A DNA stretch of 11,690 nucleotides from JAZQLP01 sp045629205 (lineage in GTDB: Bacteria > Bacillota > Clostridia > Oscillospirales > UBA644), in assembly GCA_045629205.1 (NCBI GenBank), contig JAZQQT010000134.1, positions 1 to 11,690 of the forward strand, written 5' to 3'. Position numbers and translations under genes: made by a program. The first letter of the stretch is position 1. Every line of letters starts with the position of its first letter. The notes beneath the pieces were generated by a model. It made no database searches, was not told where the DNA came from, and was given only the letters and a program-made list of their open reading frames with translations. Below are positions 5,268 to 11,690 of the stretch, piece by piece.

Positions 5268-6908
5268 ATGATTACTAACGTTACTGGACGAATGTATGCC
5301 GACTGCATAAAAAGCGGCGCAGCTTCGCTGAAAAAGCACAAAACAACGGTAAACGACCTCAATGTATTCCCTATCCCCGACGGAGATACCGGCGACAACA
5401 TGTATATGACAATCAATTCGGGAGCAAGCCTGATATCGGACACAACAGACGGAATAGGCAGAGTGTCTTCCGATATCGCCAACGCAATGCTTCTCGGAGC
5501 CAGAGGCAACTCGGGAGTTATTCTCTCAAAAATCTTTTACGGTATTTCACTCGGATTGCAGGGACTTGAAAGCGCAACGCTGAACGATATTGCTTCGGCA
5601 ATGGAAATGGGAGTGTCGGAGGCTTACAGCTCGGTCTCGGTCCCCGTTGAAGGAACGATACTGACGGTGTTCAAAGATGCGGTATCGCTTGCAAATTCGC
5701 ACATTAACGAAAACACAACGCACGAAAGCTATTTCAAAACACTTACGGACGAAATGAAATCGTCGCTCGACAGAACGCCGGAGCTGCTGGAAGTTCTGAA
5801 AACTGCCGGAGTGGTAGACAGCGGCGGCGCGGGAATCGTTTATATTGCAGAAGGAATAAACAATGCATTGAACGGCAAACCCGAAAACGATATCGAACAG
5901 ACAAAAGAAGAAATAAAGCAGACAGATGTATCGGCGTTCACCTCGGACATGACACTCGAATACGGATACTGCACGGAAATACTGCTGAGACTGCAATCCG
6001 CAAAGGTAGACGTTGACAGCTTTGACGTTAATATCATCAAAAATTATCTCGATGCCGCGGGAGAATCGGTCGTCTGTTTTAAAAACGACAGCATCGTAAA
6101 AGTGCACGTTCACACGATGAATCCCGGAGATATTCTTAACGAGTGCAGAAAATACGGAGAATTTCTTTCGGTAAAAATCGAAAACATGATGCTGCAGCAC
6201 AACAATACCGAAATAAAAAACGAATACGTCAAAACAAAACCACACAAAAAATACGGCACGGTAACCGTGGCTTTCGGCGAAGGAATCAAAAAAACTTTTG
6301 CCGAGCTCGGAGCGGACGAAATCATTGACGGCGGGCAAAGTATGAATCCTTCGGCAGAGGATTTTGTGAACGCATTCAAAAAAATCAACGCCGACACGAT
6401 TTTCGTCTTTCCGAACAATTCCAACATTGTCATGACGGCAAAACAGGCTGCCGAAATATATGACAAGGCGGACATACGGGTCATCAAAACAAAGACAATA
6501 GGCGAAGGTTACGCCGCCCTGTCAATGGCTGATTTTAATGCAGAATCCGCCGACGATATAGCCGCCGAAACAGCAGAAATCATTTCGACGGTCGTTACGG
6601 GAATGGTATCCACGGCTGTAAGAGACACCGAAATCGACGGCGTCAACATACAAAAAGGCAATTATCTGGGATTTACGGAGGGCAAGGTTTATGCAGCCAA
6701 TGCCGCAATGGACGGCGCCTGCATTTCTCTTGCCGAAAAGCTTGATGCCGGAAAATACGACGTAATGCTGTTTATTTACGGACAGAACGCATTGCCGGAA
6801 GCGACAGAATCGGCGCTGAAAACGCTGAAAAGCAGATACAAAAAAACAGAAATCATTCCGATTGACGGAGGTCAACCGATTTACAACTATATTATGATTT
6901 TGGAGTAA
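5268..6908 (+). CDS. fakA: Fatty acid kinase subunit FakA (DAK2 / YloV family)
   Basis: The catalytic subunit of fatty acid kinase uses ATP to phosphorylate a fatty acid held by FakB, giving acyl-phosphate for PlsX. The 546 residues match full-length FakA/YloV. The N-terminal DAK2-type kinase domain (about 1-205) carries the nucleotide/Mg motif NVFPIPDGDTGDNM (32-45) and LLGARGNSGVILS (75-87). A middle domain contains a histidine-rich VKVHVHTMNPG segment. The C-terminal DegV-like domain has FVFPNNSNI and the conserved AVRDTEIDG and GNYLGF motifs. The start at 5268 agrees with the family N-terminus, but its ribosome site is weak (GCGGG), so it may depend on translation of the AbiEi-like gene that ends 13 bases upstream. 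fakB begins six bases after its stop. Confidence 0.95.
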   Translation: MITNVTGRMYADCIKSGAASLKKHKTTVNDLNVFPIPDGDTGDNMYMTINSGASLISDTTDGIGRVSSDIANAMLLGARGNSGVILSKIFYGISLGLQGLESATLNDIASAMEMGVSEAYSSVSVPVEGTILTVFKDAVSLANSHINENTTHESYFKTLTDEMKSSLDRTPELLEVLKTAGVVDSGGAGIVYIAEGINNALNGKPENDIEQTKEEIKQTDVSAFTSDMTLEYGYCTEILLRLQSAKVDVDSFDVNIIKNYLDAAGESVVCFKNDSIVKVHVHTMNPGDILNECRKYGEFLSVKIENMMLQHNNTEIKNEYVKTKPHKKYGTVTVAFGEGIKKTFAELGADEIIDGGQSMNPSAEDFVNAFKKINADTIFVFPNNSNIVMTAKQAAEIYDKADIRVIKTKTIGEGYAALSMADFNAESADDIAAETAEIISTVVTGMVSTAVRDTEIDGVNIQKGNYLGFTEGKVYAANAAMDGACISLAEKLDAGKYDVMLFIYGQNALPEATESALKTLKSRYKKTEIIPIDGGQPIYNYIMILE

Positions 6909-6914
6909 GGAAAC

Positions 6915-7784
6915 ATGGTAGTATTTTTTGCAGATTCGGATATGGACGTTACAAAGCAAGACGCAGAGGAGCTCGGCATAAAACTGATAAGCATGCCATA
7001 CTGCGTTGACGGAAAAGAGATATATCCGTATATCGACTTTGAAGAATTCGACTCCAAAGCCTTTTACGATTTGCTCAGAGAAGGCGTTCTTCCCTCCACC
7101 TGTGCGATAAACGAAGCGGATTATATCAAATACTTCGAACCGGTTTTCGCCGAGGGAAACGATATCTTCTACATTCATTTCTCCCGCGCAATGTCGGGCA
7201 CATTCGAAAACATGGACAGAGCGGTGAAAGGGCTGCTTGAGAAATATCCCGGAAAACGCTTTTACGAAATCGACACAAAGGGAATAACGACAATAAGTTA
7301 CGCACTTTTCCGTGAAGTCATAAACCTTTACAGAGGCGGCATGTCCCCCGAAGAGCTTGTCGAATGGGGAAAAACCGGCGTTGATTCCTATGCGATGTAT
7401 TTCTTTGCCGACGATCTTAAATTCTTTAAGAGAAGCGGAAGAGTAGGCGGACTTGCGGCAACATTCGGAACGATACTCGGCGTCAGACCGATAATCTACA
7501 TGAGCCCCGAAGGCAAGATGGAAAGCATAGGCAAGGAAAAGGGACGCGCAAAAGCAATCGAAAGACTGTTCGCATACATGGACGAGCTCGGCGATGACGT
7601 GGCAAACCACACGATATATATCGGTCATACAGACGCGGGCGATGTTACAGACGACGTTGCTGCGGAACTTAAAAACAAATACGGAAACGGTATAAATATC
7701 GTTATCAGACCTGTAAATCCGACAGCAGGAGCACATTGCGGACCCGATGCCATAGGGATATGTTTTCATGCAAAAAGCAGATAG
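6915..7784 (+). CDS. fakB: Fatty-acid-binding protein FakB (DegV family)
   Basis: FakB binds a free fatty acid in a buried pocket and presents its carboxylate to FakA, then carries the acyl-phosphate to PlsX. The 289-residue length is normal for DegV proteins. Landmarks are the N-terminal DSDMDVTKQDAEELGIKLI (7-25), PSTCAIN (60-66, Thr62), MSGTFENM (93-100, Ser94), FFKRSGRVGG (170-179, Arg173) and GAHCGPDAIG (272-281, His274). By alignment from memory, Thr62, Ser94, Arg173 and His274 match the ligand- and partner-contact residues of Staphylococcus aureus FakB. The start at 6915 has GGAG (6902-6905) overlapping the end of fakA, so the genes are coupled. Chain-length or saturation preference cannot be told. 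Confidence 0.93.
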   Translation: MVVFFADSDMDVTKQDAEELGIKLISMPYCVDGKEIYPYIDFEEFDSKAFYDLLREGVLPSTCAINEADYIKYFEPVFAEGNDIFYIHFSRAMSGTFENMDRAVKGLLEKYPGKRFYEIDTKGITTISYALFREVINLYRGGMSPEELVEWGKTGVDSYAMYFFADDLKFFKRSGRVGGLAATFGTILGVRPIIYMSPEGKMESIGKEKGRAKAIERLFAYMDELGDDVANHTIYIGHTDAGDVTDDVAAELKNKYGNGINIVIRPVNPTAGAHCGPDAIGICFHAKSR

Positions 7785-7793
7785 AGGTGCTTT

Positions 7794-8936
7794 ATGACAG
7801 AAATAAGAGAAGTAAAAACGAAAAAAGAGCAGAAAGAATTTCTTGACTTTCCGATTGACCTTTACAGAGGCAATCCGAATTTCGTTCCGCCGCTTTATGT
7901 TGACGAAAAGAAAATATTCAAAAAAGATTACGTTTACTACGACAAAAGCGAAGCCGTTTACTTTAACGCCTATCGTGACGGAAAAATCGTGGGACGAATC
8001 TCGGGCATACTGCAAAAAGCGTATAATGAAAAGCACGGGGAAAAAAGAATACGTTTTACGAGATTCGACTCGATAAATGACCGGGATGTGGCAAAAGCAC
8101 TGTTTGACGCAGTCGAGCAATGGGGCATTTCAAAAGGAATGGACACGATATGCGGACCGCTCGGATTTTCGGACCTCGAAAGAGAAGGCCTGCTGATAGA
8201 CGGCTTTGACCAGCTTGCGACATTTGAGGAACAGTATAACGCCGATTATTATCAGACACTTATAGAAAACCTCGGTTACATAAAGGAAGTTGACTGGACC
8301 GAAAGCAAGATATCGCTGCCCGACAACTGCGATTTCTCGCTTGACAAGCTAAGCAATACCATAATGAAAAAATACAATCTCCACGTGGGAACGGCAAGAA
8401 CGACAAACGAATTTCTGGACAAATACAAAGACGGAATCTTTGAAGTTCTCGATTCGTCCTACGAAGATATTTACGGAACGGTGCCGTTTACGGAAGGCAT
8501 GAAAAAGATGCTCATAGACAACTTCCGACTGATAATCGACAGAAAATTCTGCGCCGTCATCCTTGACGAAAACGACAAAATGGTCTGCTTCGGTCTCTGT
8601 TTCCCATCCCTTGCCGAAGCAATGCAGAAATCAGACGGACACCTTACGCCGTCCGCACTCTGCAGAGTTCTGAAAGCGGTTAAAAAACCGAAAGTCATTG
8701 ACTTCGCACTCATCGGCGTTGACCCGAAGCATCTCAATCACGGCGTGAGCGTTATCATAGCCGCAGGGCTGATGCATATGCTTAAGGATTACAACATCGA
8801 GCACTGCGAAACAAACCTCAATCTCGAAGATAACGCCGCAATACACAACCTCTGGAAACGCTTTAAAGAAGAAAAACACAAACGGCGCAGATCATATATA
8901 AAATCTCTTATTAAAACGGAGCAAACAGATGATTAA
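7794..8936 (+). CDS. GNAT-like acyltransferase of unknown substrate (YghO-like)
   Basis: A 380-residue protein resembling the YghO-like group of GNAT-fold proteins. Seen in order are NPNFVPPLYVDE (27-38), DGKIVGRISGI (62-72, a GNAT strand), FDSINDRDVAKALFDAVEQW (91-110), GPLGFSDLEREGLLIDGFD (121-139), NADYYQTLIENLGY (149-162), and a C-terminal GNAT-like region with ALIGVDPKHLNHGVSVIIAAG (305-325) and NLNLEDNAAIHNLWKRF (341-357). The end is very basic (KHKRRRSYIK, 361-370). It probably transfers an acyl group, but neither donor nor acceptor is known. Its place between fakB and plsX suggests that acyl-phosphate or acyl-ACP, rather than acetyl-CoA, could be the donor; that is inference. GAGGTG (7784-7789) overlaps the fakB stop, and the gene overlaps plsX by eight bases. 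Confidence 0.8.
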   Translation: MTEIREVKTKKEQKEFLDFPIDLYRGNPNFVPPLYVDEKKIFKKDYVYYDKSEAVYFNAYRDGKIVGRISGILQKAYNEKHGEKRIRFTRFDSINDRDVAKALFDAVEQWGISKGMDTICGPLGFSDLEREGLLIDGFDQLATFEEQYNADYYQTLIENLGYIKEVDWTESKISLPDNCDFSLDKLSNTIMKKYNLHVGTARTTNEFLDKYKDGIFEVLDSSYEDIYGTVPFTEGMKKMLIDNFRLIIDRKFCAVILDENDKMVCFGLCFPSLAEAMQKSDGHLTPSALCRVLKAVKKPKVIDFALIGVDPKHLNHGVSVIIAAGLMHMLKDYNIEHCETNLNLEDNAAIHNLWKRFKEEKHKRRRSYIKSLIKTEQTDD

Positions 8937-9960
8937 AATCATAGTAGACTGTTACGGCGGCGACCACAGCCCCGACGCACATATCGACGGAAGTCTCAAA
9001 GCACTCAAAAAATTCGACGACCTTCATATCACCCTGACAGGAAACGAAGACGAACTCAGGGAAAAACTCAAAGGAAAAGAATACGACCCGGACAGACTCG
9101 CAATAGAGGATGCAAAGGAAGTAATCTCCTGCGATGAAAAACCGACCGACGCCATAAGAACGAAGAAAGAAAGCTCGATGATGAAAGCCGTTAAACTGCT
9201 TCTTTCGGACGAAGGATACGCGGGAATGGTCAGCACAGGCTCGACAGGAGCTCTTGTGGCAGCCGCAACGCTGAAAGTTGGCAGACTTAAAGGCGTAAAA
9301 AGACCGGCGTTCTGCCCTATCCTGCCGACGATGAACGGCGGAATCGTGGGCGTATGCGACAGCGGCGCAAACGTGGATATTTCACCCGAATATCTGAGAC
9401 AGTTTGCGATAATGGGCAGCCTTTACATGGAAAACGTTTACGGAATAAAAAATCCGCGGGTGGCGCTGCTGAATATAGGAACAGAAGAAACAAAGGGCGA
9501 CGAACTGCATAAGCAGGGATATGCCCTTCTCAAAGAAACGCCCGGAATAAATTTCGTGGGAAACATGGAAAGCCGCGACCTGATGAGCGGAAACTACGAC
9601 CTCGTTGTATGCGATGGTTTTTCGGGCAACGTCATGATAAAAACCACCGAGGGAACGGCGCTTGAGCTGCTTAAAAAAATCAAGACAGATATCAAAGCAA
9701 GCTTTATCAACAAAATCGGTGCGCTGTTCATGATGAATATGTTCAAAAAGGAAAAGAAACTCTTTGATTATCAGAATTACGGAGGAAGTATTCTTCTCGG
9801 AACGAAAAAACCCGTTGTCAAAGGTCACGGAAGCAGCAAGGCTACCGCGATTGAAAAATGCATAGAACAGGCATACAGAGCCGATGCAAGCACTCTGGCG
9901 CAGAAGACGGAAAATCTTATTGCCGAGGCGGAAAGCAAATCGGAAACGGTAACGGAATAA
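8929..9960 (+). CDS. plsX: Phosphate acyltransferase PlsX
   Basis: PlsX interconverts acyl-ACP and acyl-phosphate, supplying acyl-phosphate to PlsY for phospholipid synthesis and passing FakAB-made acyl-phosphate to ACP for elongation. It is a peripheral membrane enzyme. The 343 residues fit the family. Motifs are VDCYGGDHSP (6-15), VSTGSTGALVAAA (101-113), DSGANVDISPEYLRQFA (144-160), NIGTEETKG (182-190), VVCDGFSGNVMIKTTEG (226-242) and GGSILLGTKKPVVKGHG (285-301). Two small departures from the usual pattern are CY in place of AM before GGD, and GSTGA instead of GNTGA. The start at 8929 overlaps the upstream stop by eight bases, with GGAG about eight bases before the ATG. Unlike many Firmicutes, no acpP or rnc follows; the operon ends at a terminator. 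Confidence 0.97.
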   Translation: MIKIIVDCYGGDHSPDAHIDGSLKALKKFDDLHITLTGNEDELREKLKGKEYDPDRLAIEDAKEVISCDEKPTDAIRTKKESSMMKAVKLLLSDEGYAGMVSTGSTGALVAAATLKVGRLKGVKRPAFCPILPTMNGGIVGVCDSGANVDISPEYLRQFAIMGSLYMENVYGIKNPRVALLNIGTEETKGDELHKQGYALLKETPGINFVGNMESRDLMSGNYDLVVCDGFSGNVMIKTTEGTALELLKKIKTDIKASFINKIGALFMMNMFKKEKKLFDYQNYGGSILLGTKKPVVKGHGSSKATAIEKCIEQAYRADASTLAQKTENLIAEAESKSETVTE

Positions 9961-9966
9961 AACAAC

Positions 9967-9999
9967 AAAGCCGATGCAAAAAAACGCATCGGCTTTTTG
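9967..9999. terminator. Rho-independent terminator, probably bidirectional
   Basis: GCCGATGC (9970-9977) and GCATCGGC (9986-9993) form eight perfect base pairs around an eight-base A-rich loop. TTTTT follows on the plus strand and a shorter T run (TTTGTTGTT) on the minus strand. It ends the fak/plsX operon and can also end the convergent CYTH gene, whose stop codon (10000-10002) is directly beside it. Confidence 0.9.
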
Positions 10000-10503
10000 T
10001 CAATCGTATTGTTTAAGTTCTTCGGGAGCTTTTTTTGAGATAACGGCGTTTCGGTAGCGCGGCTCGGAAGTAACCTCGCGTATAACCGTTATTTCCGGAG
10101 GAATATAATACGGGGAATCGAATGAAGGCATCTCGATTTCGAGTATCGCTTTATCGTTCCAGAAAGGATAGACGTCGATTTCGATAAGCTGATTTTCATA
10201 CGGGAAGCAATGACGCGTCTTTTCGACGGTATGTTCTCCGCGCTCCGACAGAATTTTATTATATTCGTCTTCCGAAAGCGTCTTTTCGTTCTCGGTCCGG
10301 ACAACGTCGGTGATGCTTTGTTTGACCGTCATCGTATAAACGTAATTTCCGTCACGACCGCGTTTACGTATACGTGATGAAGAATCGCCGGAGAGATAGG
10401 TCTGAACGATTTCGGTGGACTCCACCTCGTATTTACCGCTTAAAAGCTTTATGTCCGGATATTCTATAAGGAATTTCCGTTCTATTTCATATCCTCCGCT
10501 CAT
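10000..10503 (-). CDS. CYTH-domain protein (triphosphatase or adenylate-cyclase-like tunnel enzyme)
   Basis: A 167-residue single-domain CYTH protein. The N-terminal signature is EIERKFL (6-12), followed by SSRIRKRG (42-49), YTMTVKQ (56-62), RTENEKTLSE (69-78), KTRHCFPYENQLIEIDVY (95-112) and AILEIEMPS (119-127). The paired acidic and basic residues on alternating strands are those that line the tunnel binding metal and triphosphate. Many bacterial members hydrolyse inorganic triphosphate or thiamine triphosphate; a few are class IV adenylate cyclases, and sequence alone does not decide. I chose the start at 10503 because GAGGTGA (10510-10516) lies close upstream and EIERK is normally near the N-terminus. 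The open frame further upstream has no family similarity. It stands alone, convergent with plsX. Confidence 0.88.
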   Translation of the reverse strand: MSGGYEIERKFLIEYPDIKLLSGKYEVESTEIVQTYLSGDSSSRIRKRGRDGNYVYTMTVKQSITDVVRTENEKTLSEDEYNKILSERGEHTVEKTRHCFPYENQLIEIDVYPFWNDKAILEIEMPSFDSPYYIPPEITVIREVTSEPRYRNAVISKKAPEELKQYD

Positions 10504-10521
10504 AAAAATCACCTCACGGAA

Positions 10522-10530
10522 ATTATACCA
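10522..10530 (-). promoter_or_regulatory. Extended -10 promoter of the CYTH gene
   Basis: On the minus strand TGGTATAAT (10522-10530) is a perfect extended -10 (TG-N-TATAAT), about 18 bases from the start codon at 10503. No good -35 is seen 16-18 bases upstream, which is acceptable for an extended -10 promoter. The predicted leader is very short. Confidence 0.6.
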
Positions 10531-10607
10531 TCCGCAAAGAAATAATCCGGTAAGTAGTAAAATAAAGATTCCAAAGAAGCAAAAAAAAAGATTCAGATTG
10601 AAACCTG

Positions 10608-10616
10608 TGGTATAAT
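10608..10616 (+). promoter_or_regulatory. Extended -10 promoter of the IS30 transposase
   Basis: TGGTATAAT (10608-10616) is a perfect extended -10, 37 bases before the transposase start. The 17-base-spaced -35 (10588-10593) is poor. The 11 bases TGGTATAATTT are the exact reverse complement of 10520-10530. Confidence 0.55.
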
Positions 10617-10652
10617 TTAAGCGACCAAACTCAAAACACCGGAGGTAACAAA

Positions 10653-11690
10653 ATGGATCGCTTAAATAATAACACAAACAAGGGAAAAGGTAAACATCTA
10701 AATTACGAAAAAAGAATAAAAATTGAAGCATTAAGTAAAGCAGGGCTGAAATCAGAAGCAATAGGATTAATAATCGGATGCAGCGGAAGAGCGATAAGGA
10801 ACGAAATGAAAAAAGGAAAAGTCGTACTGCTCAACAGTGATTTAACGACAAGAGAAGAATATAGTGCAGATGTAGGACAACAAAAGCACGAATATGCCGG
10901 GACAGGAAAGGGACCGAGCTTGAAAATCGGAAATGATTATACACTTGTAGCGTATATAGAAGATAAAATCATTAAAGAAAAGATGTCGCCGTATGCAACC
11001 GCAGAGCGTATAAAGCAAGAAAAAGATAAATTCCAAACAACAATATGCAGTAAAACGATATATAACTATATTGATGAAGGACTGTTTCCGCATTTAACGA
11101 ACAAGCACTTGCCGGCAAAGAAAAAGGGGAAGAAACGCAATTATGACCACATTAGAACGGCGACAAACAATAAAAAGGGTGCAAGTATCAGCGAAAGACC
11201 GAAAGAGATAGATGAACGCAAAGAGTTCGGTCATTGGGAAATGGATACGGTAGTAGGTAAAAGCGGAACGAAAGAAGTACTGATGGTAATGACAGAACGA
11301 AAAACGCTGAAAGAAATCATTCGCAAAATACCGAGCAAATCGCAGTATTGTATCGTGAAAGAGCTTGACAAAATTGAAAGAAAAATGGGCAGCAAAAAAT
11401 TCAGAGAAACATTCAAAACAATAACTTGTGATAACGGTTGTGAAAACTTGGACTTTGAGGGAATAGAACGGTCTGCCTTGACAAAAACAAACAGAACAAA
11501 AGTTTACTATGCACATCCGTATAGTGCATGGGAAAGAGGTTCAAATGAAAACGCAAACAAACTGATTCGCCGTTTCATTCCAAAAGGAGCTGATATCGGC
11601 AAATTCTCTCATGAGAGAATCAAGGTGATTGAGCATTGGATCAACAACTATCCGAGAAGATCGTTGAACGGTCTTTCGTCCAATATGCTA
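10653..11690 (+). CDS. IS30-family transposase, truncated by the window end
   Basis: This DDE transposase cuts and joins the ends of its own element. There are 346 codons with no stop before the edge. An N-terminal helix-turn-helix (about 17-55, LNYEKRIKIEALSKAGLKSEAIG and GRAIRNEMKKG) should bind the element ends. The catalytic core shows FGHWEMDTVVG (192-202, Asp198), TITCDNGCEN (257-265, Asp260) and HPYSAWERGSNENANKLIRRFIPKG (288-312, Glu299): the IS30 D-D-E set with its NEN signature. The reading frame is intact throughout, so the element may be recent and active. GGAGG (10641-10645) lies seven bases before the ATG. Only a short C-terminal piece should be missing, since the usual WINNYPRRSLNG segment is already reached. 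Confidence 0.93.
   Translation, partial: MDRLNNNTNKGKGKHLNYEKRIKIEALSKAGLKSEAIGLIIGCSGRAIRNEMKKGKVVLLNSDLTTREEYSADVGQQKHEYAGTGKGPSLKIGNDYTLVAYIEDKIIKEKMSPYATAERIKQEKDKFQTTICSKTIYNYIDEGLFPHLTNKHLPAKKKGKKRNYDHIRTATNNKKGASISERPKEIDERKEFGHWEMDTVVGKSGTKEVLMVMTERKTLKEIIRKIPSKSQYCIVKELDKIERKMGSKKFRETFKTITCDNGCENLDFEGIERSALTKTNRTKVYYAHPYSAWERGSNENANKLIRRFIPKGADIGKFSHERIKVIEHWINNYPRRSLNGLSSNML

Larger units (their letters stand above)
10600..11690 (+). mobile_element. IS30-family insertion sequence, left part only
   Basis: The transposase gene and its promoter mark an IS30-type element running off the right edge. The left end must lie between the CYTH promoter (10530) and the transposase promoter (10608). 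The stated start is only a placeholder: without the right end, the terminal inverted repeat cannot be matched. The A-rich stretch 10561-10595 shows no gene. Confidence 0.6.

Noticed and set aside
5547..6338. Minus-strand open frame (263 codons) inside fakA
   Set aside because: Antisense shadow of a full-length conserved enzyme, with low-complexity Phe/Val/Cys composition.
6522..8120. Long minus-strand open frame (532 codons) across fakA, fakB and the GNAT-like gene
   Set aside because: It is antisense to three well-supported genes, is rich in Phe, Cys and Tyr with no recognisable domain, and spans gene boundaries. It is a codon-bias shadow.
10564..10594. Two copies of AAGATTC near the IS30 left end as a target-site duplication
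   Set aside because: Both copies lie on the same side of the transposase; a target duplication should flank the whole element, whose right end is not visible.
10504..10761. N-terminal extension of the CYTH protein (open frame to 10761)
   Set aside because: It would cross its own promoter and the transposase start; the EIERK signature and ribosome site support 10503.

Overview
The window looks like a chromosomal piece of an uncultured, probably gut-associated, Gram-positive Firmicute of the class Clostridia. I base this on the fatty-acid kinase route (fakA, fakB, plsX), a short DtxR/MntR-type regulator, strong AGGAGG-type ribosome binding sites, a clostridial-style wall-sorting tail, and a moderately AT-rich composition with many AGA, ATA and GGA codons. 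I saw no rRNA, tRNA or CRISPR array, and no stretch over 300 bases lacks a gene.

Left part (1 to about 4520, all minus strand). Read in the direction of transcription, it starts with a DtxR-family metal regulator (4516-4145). Two bases later comes an alpha/beta hydrolase (4142-3165), then a secreted protein with a sortase-like C-terminal anchor (3083-2049). The stop of that gene overlaps the start of an AraC-type regulator with a Rob-like layout (2049-1177). After a hairpin terminator comes a second, shorter copy of the secreted protein (996-91) that lacks the anchor. The two copies share a 43-residue identical core and about 126 nearly identical bases. Both have TATAAT -10 boxes, poor -35 boxes, and a cluster of GACA/TGTC half-sites just upstream.

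Middle part (about 4590 to 9999, plus strand). A strong promoter (TTGACA, 17 bases, TATAAT) diverges from the metal-regulator promoter and starts a tightly packed operon. Its genes are an AbiEi/DUF6088-like winged-helix protein with no partner toxin, fakA, fakB (DegV family), a GNAT-like acyltransferase of unknown substrate, and plsX. A good hairpin terminator follows. FakB presents fatty acid to FakA for phosphorylation, and PlsX interconverts acyl-phosphate and acyl-ACP, so this is an exogenous fatty-acid uptake and phospholipid entry module. The orphan AbiEi-like protein and the GNAT protein are its unusual members.

Right part (10000 to 11690). A CYTH-domain protein (minus strand) converges on plsX across the shared terminator. 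Divergent to it is an IS30-family transposase that runs off the window.

The best leads are: (a) the duplicated secreted protein with its coupled AraC regulator and half-site clusters; (b) an identical 12-base element (AATGTCGAAAAA) in the promoter regions of the short secreted paralog and of the fak operon; (c) the lone AbiEi-like gene leading a lipid operon. The functional links are inferences from sequence and context only.
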